DNA of 12,699 nt from UPXZ01 sp018055865 (GCA_964292695.1 CAXYWB010000069.1:1-12699), one strand, 5' to 3'. Positions 1 through 6,886 are shown, counted from the first letter of the stretch. The notes: generated by a model from the letters alone, not told the origin. Numbers and translations are program-made.

Positions 1-1
1 T

Positions 2-598
2 GATGCCAGGCAATATACCACACAACGATTGCGCAAAGATTTTTTACTCGAAAATCCGGTTCGTCAGATTAATATTTCACTTCACGATGCCGAAGAAAAT
101 ATCTCAATCAGCAAATGGAATGAGCACATCCTTTCCATGATCCGGATTTCCGAAGAACTTGCTCTGAAAACGTTTATCAATTTCAGGTTGTGGAATCAAA
201 CGGATGAATCGAGTCAGAGTTTTAATCAGCTTTGTTACAACTTGATACAAGATTATTTTCACCTTCCTGATCATTATCAGCTTATTTCTGAAAAAGAAAG
301 AAACATAACCTTGTCGCCCAATATCTATCTGCAGCTCGCTCCGCGCTTCGAATGGACCGATGTAGCTGAAACCGAAAACAAAACCTGCTACGGCTTGCGC
401 GACCAGATTGCTGTGCTTTCGGATGGAAATGTAGTGCCCTGCTGCATCGATGCGGATGCACATCTACTGCTTGGAAATATTTTCAAAGAAAAATTAGACG
501 ATATCTTGCATTCAGAAAAAGCGCTGCGGATTCGCAAAGGCTTCGAACAGCACCGGGCTGTGGAAGATTGGTGCCGAAAATGCGGTTTCAGGGTTTAG
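2..598 (+). CDS. Radical SAM/SPASM domain protein, C-terminal part (5' end outside window)
   Basis: The reading frame is open back to the left edge, so the gene begins outside the window. The TTG at 29 is only an internal Leu codon. The visible ~198 residues lack the radical SAM CX3CX2C core, which must lie upstream. The C-terminal end carries a cysteine pattern typical of SPASM/twitch domains: a Cys codon at 386, twelve residues, Gly, four residues, then adjacent Cys at 440 and 443 (VVPCC), and a closing CRKC with Cys at 572 and 581. This is the CX12GX4C...CX2C layout that holds an auxiliary 4Fe-4S cluster. The protein stops four codons after the last Cys, so the later cysteines of a full seven-Cys SPASM are missing. 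Such enzymes often modify peptides or act in cofactor assembly, but the substrate cannot be told from this part. The domain call is firm; the function is unknown. Confidence 0.85.
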   Translation, partial: DARQYTTQRLRKDFLLENPVRQINISLHDAEENISISKWNEHILSMIRISEELALKTFINFRLWNQTDESSQSFNQLCYNLIQDYFHLPDHYQLISEKERNITLSPNIYLQLAPRFEWTDVAETENKTCYGLRDQIAVLSDGNVVPCCIDADAHLLLGNIFKEKLDDILHSEKALRIRKGFEQHRAVEDWCRKCGFRV

Positions 599-606
599 TT
601 GAATAG

Positions 607-638
607 TCGAATGTTTGGTTGTTCGAATGTTTGGATGT
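607..638. repeat. Two-copy 16-bp tandem repeat
   Basis: Two adjacent 16-base units (607-622 and 623-638) read TCGAATGTTTGGTTGT and TCGAATGTTTGGATGT, differing at one base. They begin nine bases after the radical SAM stop codon. No function can be assigned; a simple sequence duplication or a fragment of a dispersed intergenic repeat are both possible. Confidence 0.75.
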
Positions 639-652
639 AAATTGTAAATCAC

Positions 653-672
653 ACATCATACATCATACATCT
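653..672. repeat. 7-bp tandem microrepeat (ACATCAT, about 2.9 copies)
   Basis: Units at 653-659 and 660-666 are identical (ACATCAT) and a third at 667-672 is nearly complete (ACATCT). It sits 14 bases after the 16-bp repeat in the same intergenic gap. It may be a slippage-prone spacer; no coding or regulatory role is visible. Confidence 0.7.
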
Positions 673-714
673 ATTCTCCCATGTTCTTGGGATAAAAATA
701 CCTTTTTCGGGGGA

Positions 715-745
715 TTGTGAGGCGACGATTGCTCTTTTATCTTTG
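715..745 (+). promoter_or_regulatory. Bacteroidota-type promoter for the DUF4395 gene
   Basis: TATCTTTG at 738-745 matches the Bacteroidota -7 consensus TAnnTTTG exactly. A TTG at 715-717 lies 20 bases upstream, about where the -33 element is expected. Transcription would begin near 750, giving a leader of roughly 25 bases before the ATG at 775. The assignment rests on motif match and spacing only. Confidence 0.65.
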
Positions 746-774
746 AAATGTAAAATTTTAAAAACATTTCAACT

Positions 775-1212
775 ATGAAAACTGCCATTTGCCCCATATC
801 GGATAAACGAATTAACGAAAATACCGCTCGTGGAAATGCGTTTTTGACTGTTCTCTTACTTGCTGCTTATATACTGACATCCAATTTGTTATTTCCGGCA
901 TTCCTTTTTGCCGATTTTTTATTGCGATCGTTAGACCTGACTAAATACAGCCCTTTTGCATTTCTTTCTACTAAAATCAATCAATTGCTGAAAATTAACC
1001 CAAAAATAATCAATGCCGGTCCTAAAATCTTTTCGGCCAGAATAGGTGTTGTTTTCAGCCTGTTGATTTTGCTTACAGCACTTCCGGGATGGCAAGCCGT
1101 TGCAATGGTGCTTACAACGGTATTTCTAATTTGTGCTTTTTTAGAAGCCGTTTTTGCATTCTGTGTTGCCTGTAAGATTTATCCGTTTTTTTACCGTTTG
1201 ATATACAAATAG
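775..1212 (+). CDS. DUF4395 family integral membrane protein
   Basis: This 145-residue protein matches the DUF4395 pattern as I know it: an N-terminal CPIS motif (Cys6-Pro7), an ARGNAF segment, a central GPKIFSARIG (residues 82-91), and a C-terminal FCVACKIY whose Cys130 and Cys133 form a CxxC pair (often FCxGCKIY in relatives). Hydrophobic segments run at about residues 22-52, 88-104 and 106-134, so it is an inner-membrane protein with three or four spans. The family has no established function; the invariant cysteines make a redox or metal role possible, which is inference. It stands alone on the + strand behind its own promoter and ends before a strong hairpin, so it is probably monocistronic. 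The ATG at 775 starts just ahead of the conserved CPI motif, which supports the start. Confidence 0.88.
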   Translation: MKTAICPISDKRINENTARGNAFLTVLLLAAYILTSNLLFPAFLFADFLLRSLDLTKYSPFAFLSTKINQLLKINPKIINAGPKIFSARIGVVFSLLILLTALPGWQAVAMVLTTVFLICAFLEAVFAFCVACKIYPFFYRLIYK

Positions 1213-1248
1213 AAAGGTTTCAGATAGTTAATATTTAGCTTACAAATA

Positions 1249-1282
1249 AGAAGAGACTCAAATTTGTTTTTGAGTCTCTTCT
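1249..1282. terminator. Bidirectional rho-independent terminator between convergent genes
   Basis: A perfect 14-bp inverted repeat (left arm 1249-1262, right arm 1269-1282) encloses a six-base loop, TTTGTT. On the + strand it ends the DUF4395 transcript, with a short T run at 1285-1288. On the minus strand it lies five bases past the acyltransferase stop, followed by an A/T-rich tail. The location between two converging stop codons fits a shared terminator. Confidence 0.85.
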
Positions 1283-1286
1283 GGTT

Positions 1287-2435
1287 TTATTGAGCTGCCA
1301 GGTAGTTTTTGAGCGGATTGGCGTACATTTCGAGCATTTTGTGACGGAGAAAATCACGGTCTTTGTTCTCCAAATCTATTTTGCGGATTTGTTTGTCCAG
1401 ATATTCATCAAAGTTTTCTTTCTCGGCTGCAGAGTATTCCTTTGCAAAGGCGTTGCCGCCCCAGATTTCATCGTAAGCTATTTTATTTTCCGGTGTGATA
1501 TTGAAATTCTTGTGTATGTGGCTATCTATAAGTTTTGCAATATGTTCAACCTGCTCATTTCTGTTGTTGGTCTGACCGGAAATCCGGTCCAGTTCATCGT
1601 TGATGCAGCCAGCCAGATGATACACCACTTTGCCTTTGTAGCCCATTACGCCCGTTTGCATATTGATTAAATCATCCTGTTGTGTTTTTTTAAACTCAGG
1701 ATTATCTCTTTTTTGCTGAAACTCCTTGGCTTTCAGAAAATCGCACGGATCGAATTCGTAGGATATACTTACCGGACAGATATTCAGTTCTTTCAGGTTT
1801 TCAATCAGGTCGTTGGTTTTTCCGGCTAAATTGAACATTTTCAGCAAACTGGTCTGAGTGCGGTCATCCGAATCTTTAGCCCGCCCTTCGCGTTGAGCTA
1901 TCCAGACAGAATTTTTCTTTTCGTAAAGCACATGTCTGATGTATGCCGAAAGCCGTTTGGAACTCTCCATTACTTGTCGGGTTGAGAGTCCGCGCTGTAC
2001 GATAAAACTTTTATTTACCCGCACCAGTTTTTCTATCCAGGGAAATACAAGCAAGTTGTCGCCAACGGCTATTTCTACCGTTTCCATTCCATTTTCTATC
2101 AATTTACTGCATAGAAGAGCTGAATCAAGAATAATATCCCGGTGGTTGGATATGTACAGGTATTTTTTTTTGTTCTCAATGTTTTCCAATCCCGTAAGTT
2201 TAATTCCGGTGGTCATATTTGCTTCCAGGTATTGCAGAAATGGATAAACCATCTCTTTTTGCAGGTCGTCGGAGTTTCTGAAACTCAGAAGTTTATGTTT
2301 CAACTGTTCTTTGGGCATCAAGGGAAACAGCGTACTAACCACTTTCATAAACGGTTTTTCTTCGCACAAACGCTGCATCACTGCCGGCACTTCTTCCGGA
2401 TTGTAGGAGCGTATTTCGTCAAAATTATATTCCAT
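1287..2435 (-). CDS. Glycerolipid acyltransferase of the PlsC/PlsB superfamily
   Basis: This 382-residue protein carries the acyltransferase block motifs in order: NHRDIILD (residues 97-104), FIVQRG (144-149), WIAQREGRAKD (178-188, with the EGR core) and CPVSI (220-224). Enzymes of this superfamily move a fatty acyl chain from acyl-ACP or acyl-CoA to glycerol-3-phosphate, lysophosphatidate or related acceptors at the inner face of the membrane. Which acceptor is used here cannot be told. It is longer than a standard PlsC (about 240 residues), with ~75 residues before motif I and ~150 after motif IV, and no clear membrane segments. The His-to-Asp spacing of motif I is HX5D rather than the usual HX4D. 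It lies 53 bases downstream of cdsA on the same strand, so the two probably share a transcript making membrane phospholipids. The family is clear; the exact reaction is not. Confidence 0.85.
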   Translation of the reverse strand: MEYNFDEIRSYNPEEVPAVMQRLCEEKPFMKVVSTLFPLMPKEQLKHKLLSFRNSDDLQKEMVYPFLQYLEANMTTGIKLTGLENIENKKKYLYISNHRDIILDSALLCSKLIENGMETVEIAVGDNLLVFPWIEKLVRVNKSFIVQRGLSTRQVMESSKRLSAYIRHVLYEKKNSVWIAQREGRAKDSDDRTQTSLLKMFNLAGKTNDLIENLKELNICPVSISYEFDPCDFLKAKEFQQKRDNPEFKKTQQDDLINMQTGVMGYKGKVVYHLAGCINDELDRISGQTNNRNEQVEHIAKLIDSHIHKNFNITPENKIAYDEIWGGNAFAKEYSAAEKENFDEYLDKQIRKIDLENKDRDFLRHKMLEMYANPLKNYLAAQ

Positions 2436-2488
2436 CGGTTGGTATGTTAGTTTATTTAGTTTAGTAGCAAATTAGTGTTGAGTTGTAT

Positions 2489-3307
2489 TTACCCGATAAT
2501 TATTTTCAGATAAATAAAAATGACAGGTGCAGCCATCAGCATGCTGTCGAAGCGGTCCAGAATGCCGCCATGACCGGGAATCACGTTGCCCGAATCTTTC
2601 ACTTGCTCCGTACGCTTGATGAGCGATTCGGACAGGTCGCCCAGCGTACCGAATATCACCACCAGTTCGGAGAATATCAGCCATTGAATCAAACTGATAT
2701 CAGGGATAAAGCGCGAAAAAACATAACCGGACAACAAAGCAAAAAATGCACCGCCAATAAATCCTTCCCACGTTTTTTTTGGTGAAATCCGTTCAAACAT
2801 TTTATGCTTTCCGAATAACATTCCGGTTACATAAGCACCGGTGTCGTTCACCCAGAGAGTGATGAATACAGCCATGAGCAGGATGGGCTGAAATCCGCTG
2901 ATGAAGAGAATGAAATTGAGCAACGAAAAGGGCAGCGCAATATAAACTTGTCCAAGCAGGAAATATGCCCAGTTGTTGACCGGATTTTTTTTCTTTCTAA
3001 ACAATTCGGCAATCAAAACCAGGAGCACATAAAGACCGTAAACCGGGTAAACCGGAAAGCTTACCAGATTGTATGCATATAAAAACGAACAGATAAAAAG
3101 CAATACTCCGCCTGTAACTCCTGCCATGAAATTCACATCCGTTTCACCTGGTTTATGGGTGAGTTTGTAAAATTCATGCATGGCAAGTGCTGTGATAATA
3201 ACAAAAACGACCGCAAAAGCATAGGGTGAGAGCAAAATAGATGCAATAATTATTGCAACAAAAATAGCTCCGCTGATGGTACGTTGAATGAAGTTTTTGT
3301 TCAGCAT
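2489..3307 (-). CDS. cdsA: Phosphatidate cytidylyltransferase (CDP-diglyceride synthase)
   Basis: CdsA condenses phosphatidic acid with CTP to give CDP-diacylglycerol, the branch-point precursor of phosphatidylethanolamine, phosphatidylglycerol and cardiolipin. The 272-residue protein is rich in hydrophobic segments (about residues 10-45, 62-80, 85-102, 113-137, 141-160, 183-200, 206-222 and 256-271). It carries the full CTP-transferase signature near the C-terminus: SLIKRTEQVKD (228-238) followed by PGHGGILDRFD (244-254), with the metal-binding Asp and Asp-Arg-Phe-Asp positions intact. The conserved NDTGAY (154-159) and SPKKTWEG (175-182) are also present. Length is normal for the family. 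It follows ftsH but is separated from it by a terminator and has its own -7 promoter; the acyltransferase follows closely. The ATG at 3307 gives the usual short basic N-terminus. The identification is firm. Confidence 0.96.
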   Translation of the reverse strand: MLNKNFIQRTISGAIFVAIIIASILLSPYAFAVVFVIITALAMHEFYKLTHKPGETDVNFMAGVTGGVLLFICSFLYAYNLVSFPVYPVYGLYVLLVLIAELFRKKKNPVNNWAYFLLGQVYIALPFSLLNFILFISGFQPILLMAVFITLWVNDTGAYVTGMLFGKHKMFERISPKKTWEGFIGGAFFALLSGYVFSRFIPDISLIQWLIFSELVVIFGTLGDLSESLIKRTEQVKDSGNVIPGHGGILDRFDSMLMAAPVIFIYLKIIIG

Positions 3308-3352
3308 TTTTTGTATCTTTTGGGATTGGCTTTAATAAATTCAATTGCTATG

Positions 3353-3382
3353 CAAAGTTATTAAAAGATTTAGCATTACAAA
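3353..3382 (-). promoter_or_regulatory. Promoter for cdsA and the acyltransferase
   Basis: Read on the minus strand, 3360-3353 is TAACTTTG, an exact match to the Bacteroidota -7 element TAnnTTTG. A TTTG at 3382-3379 lies 18 bases upstream as a possible -33 element. Transcription would start near 3346, about 40 bases before the cdsA ATG. It lies downstream of the ftsH terminator, which supports an independent cdsA unit. Confidence 0.7.
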
Positions 3383-3449
3383 GTAAAATTTTTGTTTCTT
3401 TGGGTCCTGCTCGTACAAAAAGGCTGTATTATTCGGAAGTATATTCAAC

Positions 3450-3481
3450 AAAAAAAACAGACTTTGGAAAAAAGCCTGTTT
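3450..3481 (-). terminator. Rho-independent terminator after ftsH
   Basis: On the minus strand the RNA forms an 11-bp stem, AAACAG-G-CUUU with AAAG-U-CUGUUU, around a five-base loop, and runs into eight U's. The central pair is G-U in the minus-strand RNA but would be an A-C mismatch in a + strand RNA, so the structure favours minus-strand use. It lies about 30 bases past the ftsH stop codon. Confidence 0.85.
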
Positions 3482-3512
3482 CTTAATATTTATTTTCTTT
3501 TTTTTTGAAAAG

Positions 3513-5585
3513 TTATTTCGAGTAGCCGCCTGTCGATGTTCCTTTGGAGTAGTCATCAGGTTTTTGCTTTTTACTCATTTCCGTTTCATTGTTTTCAGGC
3601 AAAGACTCTGTTGGCTCCTCGTCTTTTTTTGATTCTTTTTCTTTGTTGGCTTCATCGTTGAGTCTCATTAATTCATCACTGCGCGATTCCCAGGGGCGTT
3701 TTCCGAATATTTTTTCCACATCTTCGGCAAATATAACTTCCTGCTCTACGAGCAATCCTGCCAGTTGGTTGTGACCCTGAGCATTGTCGCGTAAAATTTG
3801 TTTTGCCCGTTCGTATTGCGCAGCTACAATAGCTCCGGCTTCCTTGTCTATGGTCTCGGCAGTTTTTTCGCTGTATGGTTTTGTAAATCCATATTCGCTT
3901 CCTGATGAATCGTAATAACTCAGATTGGGTAGCTTCTCGCTCATGCCGAAGTAAGCCACCATGGCGTAAGCACGCTTGGTAACGCGTTCCAGATCGTTCA
4001 ATGCACCGGTTGAAATCTCATTCAGAAAAATTTCTTCGGCTGCGCGTCCACCCAGGGTGGCACACATTTCATCGAGCATATGCTCTTTGTTTGTCAATTG
4101 GCGCTCTTCGGGCAGATACCAGGCAGCACCAAGCGCTTCGCCGCGCGGTACGATGGTAACTTTCACTAACGGATTGGCATAATGGAGTTTCCAGCTTATT
4201 GTAGCATGACCGGCTTCGTGAAATGCAATGGACTTTTTCTCAGCCACAGTTGTAATTTTGTTTTTCTTTTCCAAGCCGCCGATTATCCGGTCAACTGCAT
4301 CCAGAAAATCTTGTTTTCCAACAAATGACTTTGCTTTACGAGCTGCAATCAATGCCGCTTCGTTACATACGTTGGCTATATCGGCACCCGAAAATCCGGG
4401 GGTTTGCCGGGCCAGAAAATCTACATCTATCGTACTGTCAATTTTGATAGGACGGAGGTGAACCTGAAAAATCTCTTTACGCTCGTGCACATCGGGCAGG
4501 TCTACGTGTATCTGACGGTCGAAACGTCCGGCACGCAGCAATGCTTTATCCAGAATATCGGCACGGTTGGTGGCAGCCAAAATAATGACACCACTGTTGG
4601 AACCGAATCCGTCCATTTCGGTAAGTAGCTGATTCAGTGTGCTTTCGCGTTCGTCGTTTCCGCCGAAGTTGGTGTTTTTGCCACGGGCGCGCCCTACGGC
4701 ATCTATTTCATCGATGAAAATGATACACGGAGCTTTTTCCTTGGCCTGACGGAACAAATCACGTACGCGGGAAGCTCCTACGCCTACAAACATTTCAACA
4801 AAATCGGAACCCGACATGGAGAAGAAAGGTACATCGGCTTCGCCGGCTACTGCTTTGGCCAGCAGGGTTTTACCGGTTCCGGGAGGTCCTACCAGCAAGG
4901 CGCCTTTCGGAATTTTACCGCCCAGTTCCGTATATTTGGATGGATTTTTGAGAAATTCCACAATTTCCTCCACCTCTTGCTTGGCACCCTGAAGTCCGGC
5001 AACGTCCTTAAAGGTAATCTGGTTCTTGTTGTCTTTGTCGAATAGCTGGGCCTTGGATTTGCCGACGCTGAAAATTCCGCCACTGCCTCCACCGCCCATT
5101 CCCGACATTCTCCGGTTCATAAGCCAGAACATGGCTACCAGAAATATCACCGGAAGGAAAAACATGATGAAAATGTTCATGTAATCGCTGTCGGCGTTTA
5201 CATTGAAATCAATGTTTTGTCCGGTTTTTTCTCTCACTTTTGCAACGGCTTGCAGCACCGCATCATCCGATGTGATTGTGGCAGATATTAGTCTGTCTTT
5301 GGCATAAGCTGCCGAATCTTTTCCGAATACAAATTGTGCGGAATCCTTCAGTACAACTCCGTTTACAATGTTTTTATTGGAATATACATCAATTTTTTCA
5401 ATGTATCCCTTGTACATGTAGGATTCAAAAACTGACCAGGAAACATCTTTGGTTTGTTTCCGGTCGCCCATGAAGAATCCGCTGAAAAGGGCAAATATTA
5501 TTAACAGATAAAGCCAGTTCAGGTTAAATTTTGGTTTTGTGGAAGGCGTTTTTTGAGGCTTTTTGTTTAGGTCTTTATTTTCCAT
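3513..5585 (-). CDS. ftsH: ATP-dependent zinc metalloprotease FtsH
   Basis: FtsH is a hexameric, membrane-anchored AAA+ protease that extracts and degrades damaged membrane proteins and selected cytosolic regulators. The 690-residue sequence shows two membrane spans (about residues 23-40 and 136-156) around a small periplasmic domain, then a glycine-rich linker (161-170). The AAA+ module has Walker A GPPGTGKT (233-240), the pore loop MFVGVG (265-270), Walker B IIFIDEID (288-295) and a second region of homology at about 338-358 with the RAGRFDRQ arginine fingers. The protease has HEAGH (456-460) and a third zinc ligand at Asp531 (GALNDLERVT). All catalytic residues are intact. The last ~60 residues form a charged, low-complexity tail that varies in the family. 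It follows rsfS across a 145-base leader with inverted repeats and ends at a terminator. Known FtsH control of lipid enzymes in other bacteria makes the lipid-gene neighbours notable, but no link is shown here. Confidence 0.98.
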   Translation of the reverse strand: MENKDLNKKPQKTPSTKPKFNLNWLYLLIIFALFSGFFMGDRKQTKDVSWSVFESYMYKGYIEKIDVYSNKNIVNGVVLKDSAQFVFGKDSAAYAKDRLISATITSDDAVLQAVAKVREKTGQNIDFNVNADSDYMNIFIMFFLPVIFLVAMFWLMNRRMSGMGGGGSGGIFSVGKSKAQLFDKDNKNQITFKDVAGLQGAKQEVEEIVEFLKNPSKYTELGGKIPKGALLVGPPGTGKTLLAKAVAGEADVPFFSMSGSDFVEMFVGVGASRVRDLFRQAKEKAPCIIFIDEIDAVGRARGKNTNFGGNDERESTLNQLLTEMDGFGSNSGVIILAATNRADILDKALLRAGRFDRQIHVDLPDVHERKEIFQVHLRPIKIDSTIDVDFLARQTPGFSGADIANVCNEAALIAARKAKSFVGKQDFLDAVDRIIGGLEKKNKITTVAEKKSIAFHEAGHATISWKLHYANPLVKVTIVPRGEALGAAWYLPEERQLTNKEHMLDEMCATLGGRAAEEIFLNEISTGALNDLERVTKRAYAMVAYFGMSEKLPNLSYYDSSGSEYGFTKPYSEKTAETIDKEAGAIVAAQYERAKQILRDNAQGHNQLAGLLVEQEVIFAEDVEKIFGKRPWESRSDELMRLNDEANKEKESKKDEEPTESLPENNETEMSKKQKPDDYSKGTSTGGYSK

Positions 5586-5614
5586 TTAGTTATTTTCTGA
5601 TTTTATTCTTTTTT

Positions 5615-5700
5615 ATGAGTCAATTGTTTAATAAAAATAATTTTGCCTGAACCAGAACGGTAAAGACAAAATCGAATTCTACTCATTTAACAATTGAGTA
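5615..5700 (-). promoter_or_regulatory. Inverted-repeat leader upstream of ftsH
   Basis: On the minus strand, 5700-5680 can fold into a 21-base hairpin (TACTCA paired with TGAGTA, two further A-T pairs inside after one mismatch). Its TCAATTGTTAAAT portion (5697-5685) can instead pair with ATTAAACAATTGA at 5632-5620, 12 of 13 positions, and ATGAGT with ACTCAT at 5620-5615. The two pairings exclude each other. The second arm ends 30 bases before the ftsH start and is followed by an A/U-rich stretch. It could be a weak rsfS terminator, an RNA switch or a protein-binding dyad; none is established. Confidence 0.4.
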
Positions 5701-5730
5701 TTAGGATTTGTTTTGAAAAGCGTGTATTGA

Positions 5731-6108
5731 TTAATCTAAATCAGGGATTAATTCAAGGTCAGCATCTTCCCAAAGATGTTCCAGATCGTAAAACTCACGA
5801 TAGGGGCGCTGAAATACGTGAACAATTATCTGTCCGTAGTCCATAGCTATCCATTGCGAATTTTCGAAACCATCTGTGGCATAGGGTTTTACGTTTATTT
5901 TTTCTTTCACCCAATCTTTTATGGAAAAAGCAATAGCGTTCACATGCGTATTCGAATCTCCTTCGCAAATCACAAAATAGCTGCAGGGTGCTTCATTCAG
6001 CTTGTTCAGATTTACTACCACTGTTTTTTTACCCTTTTTTTCCTGAATTCCTTCAACAATCTTTTCAACAATTTCTTTGTTTTCCAATGCTTTTTTTTGT
6101 TTTGACAT
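5731..6108 (-). CDS. rsfS: Ribosome silencing factor RsfS (Iojap/YbeB family)
   Basis: RsfS binds ribosomal protein uL14 on the free large subunit and blocks joining with the small subunit, lowering translation when nutrients are scarce. The 125-residue protein has the family pattern: SYFVICEGDSNTHVNAIA (43-60), DGFENSQWIAMDYG (79-92) and IIVHVFQRPYREFYDLEHLW (94-113). Length is normal. It follows the outer-membrane-type gene by 25 bases, so it is probably read from the same upstream transcript, and it precedes ftsH. From memory, rsfS-ftsH-cdsA adjacency is common in Bacteroidota. The ATG at 6108 is followed by a lysine-rich start, which is plausible; no Shine-Dalgarno sequence is visible, as usual in this phylum. 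Confidence 0.95.
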   Translation of the reverse strand: MSKQKKALENKEIVEKIVEGIQEKKGKKTVVVNLNKLNEAPCSYFVICEGDSNTHVNAIAFSIKDWVKEKINVKPYATDGFENSQWIAMDYGQIIVHVFQRPYREFYDLEHLWEDADLELIPDLD

Positions 6109-6133
6109 ATTATATGATGTTCTTTTTTTTTTG

Positions 6134-6886
6134 TTAAAACAAGAATGCTGCGTTCAGCCCCAGGCTGAAAATCATCGCATTTCCCTGTTTTGTAAATTCT
6201 CCTAATTCATTCGTTTCAATAACCGTACCCGAAATTCCCTGAGCTTGCCCATAAAAACCGACGTAAAGTGATGAAATAGTAGTTATTTTATAACTGATTC
6301 CTCCGGAAAGGTTGAAAAATGGACCTCCCTTGTACTGTTCGCTCAGTGTAAATGAATATCCGGCTTTAGTGCCGATAGCAGGACTGATTCTCGAATTTTG
6401 GAGGGGAACAAAAGCCTGCAGAAAAAGCGGAATGTAAGTTAGGTTTTCGCTTTTTTCTGTACCGGTAATGGCCACATAGCCTGCTCCGACTCCAGCAAAA
6501 GCGCTCGTACCGAAAGCATTGCGCGATCCGAATGCAAGTGTAGCGCTCATAGTCAGTGCATTGTCAATCAGAGTGAAAGGCGCTAAAGCCAGACCACCTG
6601 TCACATCTATAATGCCTGCAAAATTGCCCTGATGTGTATTTTCTCCTGAATTTTCGTCGCTTTGAACTGTATTTTTAAGACCGATTCTTTCTATTTCGCT
6701 TATCTGAAACTGATAACGTTTCCCGTCGGAAGTTCGAAGCATCACTACATCATCTGTTCTGAGTACTATTTCTCCCTGATATTTTTCACCGGTTTTCAGC
6801 GTGATAATTTCAGTCATTTTGTCCTGAGCCTGAAGCTGAACACAAAAAACGAAAGCAAGGAAAAACAGTAGTTTGAATTTGCTCAT
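6134..6886 (-). CDS. Putative outer-membrane beta-barrel protein with N-terminal periplasmic domain
   Basis: I do not recognise a named family. The first 20 residues form a signal peptide (basic MSKFK, hydrophobic core, LQA before Gln21). Residues 26-70 form a compact beta-rich segment, ITLKTGEKYQGEIV...ISEIERIG, of a kind often seen at the start of Bacteroidota cell-envelope proteins. After a polar linker (72-87), residues 88-250 alternate glycine, aromatic and small hydrophobic residues in short strands, and the chain ends in Phe, as expected for an eight-strand-class outer-membrane barrel. At 250 residues it is a small barrel. Its start codon abuts the argD stop with no gap, and rsfS follows 25 bases later, so it is likely translated from the argD transcript. 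The surface or periplasmic role is unknown. An outer-membrane location is inference from composition, not from a matched family. Confidence 0.75.
   Translation of the reverse strand: MSKFKLLFFLAFVFCVQLQAQDKMTEIITLKTGEKYQGEIVLRTDDVVMLRTSDGKRYQFQISEIERIGLKNTVQSDENSGENTHQGNFAGIIDVTGGLALAPFTLIDNALTMSATLAFGSRNAFGTSAFAGVGAGYVAITGTEKSENLTYIPLFLQAFVPLQNSRISPAIGTKAGYSFTLSEQYKGGPFFNLSGGISYKITTISSLYVGFYGQAQGISGTVIETNELGEFTKQGNAMIFSLGLNAAFLF

Noticed and set aside
29..31. TTG as start of the first gene
   Set aside because: The frame is open to the left edge with no stop, and the protein has only a C-terminal domain, so this is an internal Leu codon of a cut gene.
607..672. Possible CRISPR remnant
   Set aside because: Units are 7 and 16 bases, directly adjacent with no spacers, and no cas gene is present.
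677..692. Small hairpin (TCCCA/TGGGA) as terminator of the radical SAM gene
   Set aside because: The stem is only 5 bp and is not followed by a T run on the + strand.
3341..3556. 71-residue minus-strand reading frame between cdsA and ftsH
   Set aside because: It overlaps the ftsH end in another frame, spans the ftsH terminator and contains the cdsA promoter; its composition is low-complexity Lys/Phe from A/T runs.
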